Source: a bacterium | GTDB lineage: Bacteria > 4484-113 > JAFGCY01 | NCBI GenBank assembly: GCA_020440605.1 | Contig: JAGRNT010000008.1 | Span: forward strand, 1-64,000 | DNA length: 64,000 nt | Direction of reading: 5' to 3' | Shown here: piece after piece, positions 63,543 to 64,000 of the stretch | Layout: each line of letters opens with the position of its first letter | Position numbering within the stretch: the stretch's first letter is position 1 | The notes under the pieces: generated by a model | Told to the model about the DNA's origin: nothing | The model's input: only the letters and a program-made list of their open reading frames with translations | The model's database searches: none | Position numbers and translations under genes: made by a program

Positions 63543-63689
63543 ATGAGCGTAGAGCAAATGGCAGTGGATCTGAGAAACAACATCGAGGAGCTGACGGCGG
63601 AACTGTTTAGCCGCTACTGTACCAGCACCGCGGTGGCAGACCACTCCGGCAGCGCCGATCTCACCCTCTGTAGCTGCTGCGGGCAGTAA
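63543..63689 (+). CDS. 48-residue Cys-rich peptide, possible RiPP precursor
   Basis: ATG 63543 follows a perfect AGGAGG (63529-63534) at 8 nt. The peptide opens with an acidic, helical, leader-like half (MSVEQMAVDLRNNIEELTAE), then LFSRYCTS, a small-residue/Thr/Ser stretch and the C-terminus LTLCSCCGQ: four Cys in total. This leader/core partition and terminal Cys/Ser/Thr cluster resemble precursors of ribosomally made modified peptides. I do not recognise the class, and modification enzymes would have to lie past the window edge. A small metal-binding protein is an alternative. Confidence 0.6.
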   Translation: MSVEQMAVDLRNNIEELTAELFSRYCTSTAVADHSGSADLTLCSCCGQ

Positions 63690-63699
63690 GCCCCGAACC

Positions 63700-63713
63700 C
63701 GGACCCGCGGGTC
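63700..63713 (+). other. Perfect 14-bp palindrome after the peptide gene
   Basis: GGACCCGCGGGTCC, 10 nt after the stop codon. It could form a 3' end hairpin of the peptide mRNA; no U-tract follows. Confidence 0.4.
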
Positions 63714-63730
63714 CAGCGGATCAAGACGAC

Positions 63731-64000
63731 ACTTACCAGTTTTCCCAACTTCCCCCCTGTATGCGGGCGGGTCGGCGCTTGCCGGCCCGCCTGATACGGA
63801 CCCTGAAGTGATGAAAACGGTGAACAGCTCCGGTCCGCCAGAAGCCACGATACTTACCAGTTTCCCAACTTCCCCCCCTGTATTGCGTGGGTCCGTCACT
63901 GCGGTGACGGGCCCGCCCACTGCGGAATCCGGCAACTGAGCAAGTCATTTCCATTTTCCCAACTTCCCCCCTGTAACGGGCGGGGCTGCCTACGCAGTCC
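63731..64000. repeat. Array of conserved 31-nt box plus GC-rich hairpin, three copies
   Basis: Boxes at 63731-63761, 63852-63882 and (shorter) 63954-63975 share the core TTCCCAACTTCCCCCC followed by CTGTA; copies 1 and 2 also share ACTTACCAG. Each is followed within about 10 nt by a hairpin with a 4-nt loop: 11 bp (63766-63776 with 63781-63791), 13 bp with two wobbles (63887-63899 with 63904-63916), and a third cut by the window end. The hairpin arms differ in sequence but keep their shape, which suggests a structured element. It is not coding on either strand. Confidence 0.75.

Noticed and set aside
63462..63935. 157-codon minus-strand frame across the small peptide gene and repeat array
   Set aside because: It runs antisense to the peptide and through structured repeats; repeated GEVGK words merely reflect the DNA repeat.
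63731..63975. Box-hairpin array read as a CRISPR or integron attC array
   Set aside because: Spacing (about 121 and 100 nt) and variable hairpins do not fit CRISPR; paired RYYYAAC and GTTRRRY attC core sites are missing.

Overview
The window is high-GC DNA (about 60% or more in the lines I counted) from a diderm, apparently motile bacterium. Evidence for this is an OmpA-type protein, an outer-membrane porin-like protein, a methyl-accepting chemotaxis protein and more than a dozen lipoproteins with signal-peptidase-II lipoboxes. I cannot name the phylum. The dense set of modular secreted lipoproteins (PKD, dockerin-like, cohesin-like, FnIII, PQQ/SBBP-type propellers), abundant palindromic intergenic repeats, and three genes with TATAAT only 6-7 nt before the start codon suggest an uncultured-type lineage rather than a standard model group. 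No rRNA, tRNA or CRISPR array was found.

Layout. 1-6.3 kb: two tandem dockerin/PKD/propeller lipoproteins, the first cut by the window edge. 6.4-16.9 kb: a porin-like protein, a chemoreceptor, a serine hydrolase, an OmpA protein, an SBBP-type lipoprotein and two members of a small unknown paralogous family. 17.1-21.5 kb: an ABC ATPase without a permease, a strongly AT-rich RloC/PrrC-like ATPase carrying a candidate anticodon-nuclease triad, and a PLD/zinc-ribbon protein, all between two near-identical 30-nt direct repeats. 22-32.6 kb: a large cohesin-like/dockerin/PKD lipoprotein followed by three convergently oriented lipoproteins. 32.6-36.6 kb: a second serine hydrolase, a TPR-like lipoprotein and a two-gene split DUF4331 pair. 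36.9-45.1 kb: a tightly packed operon containing four paralogs of an unrecognised 'TGDxLYDR' family and a large secreted protein with an internal duplication. 45.2-60 kb: more modular secreted proteins, a dGTPase and a cohesin-like/dockerin/CAP protein. 60-64 kb: an aldo/keto reductase, small secreted or cytosolic proteins, a TetR regulator, and at the right edge a 48-residue Cys-rich peptide gene with a strong ribosome-binding site, followed by an array of a conserved 31-nt box plus GC-rich hairpin.

How it fits together. Most of the window encodes surface or periplasmic display proteins. Six lipoproteins of two different architectures share the same roughly 100-residue N-terminal module (core motif LAxADFxxGRWxF), which looks like an undescribed domain. 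Dockerin-like repeats occur in at least six proteins, and two of these also carry a cohesin-like domain in the same chain, so they look structural or self-associating rather than cellulosomal. The candidates I consider most worth following are the RiPP-like peptide plus box-hairpin array at the right edge, the RloC-like insertion, the shared GRW module and the four-paralog operon.
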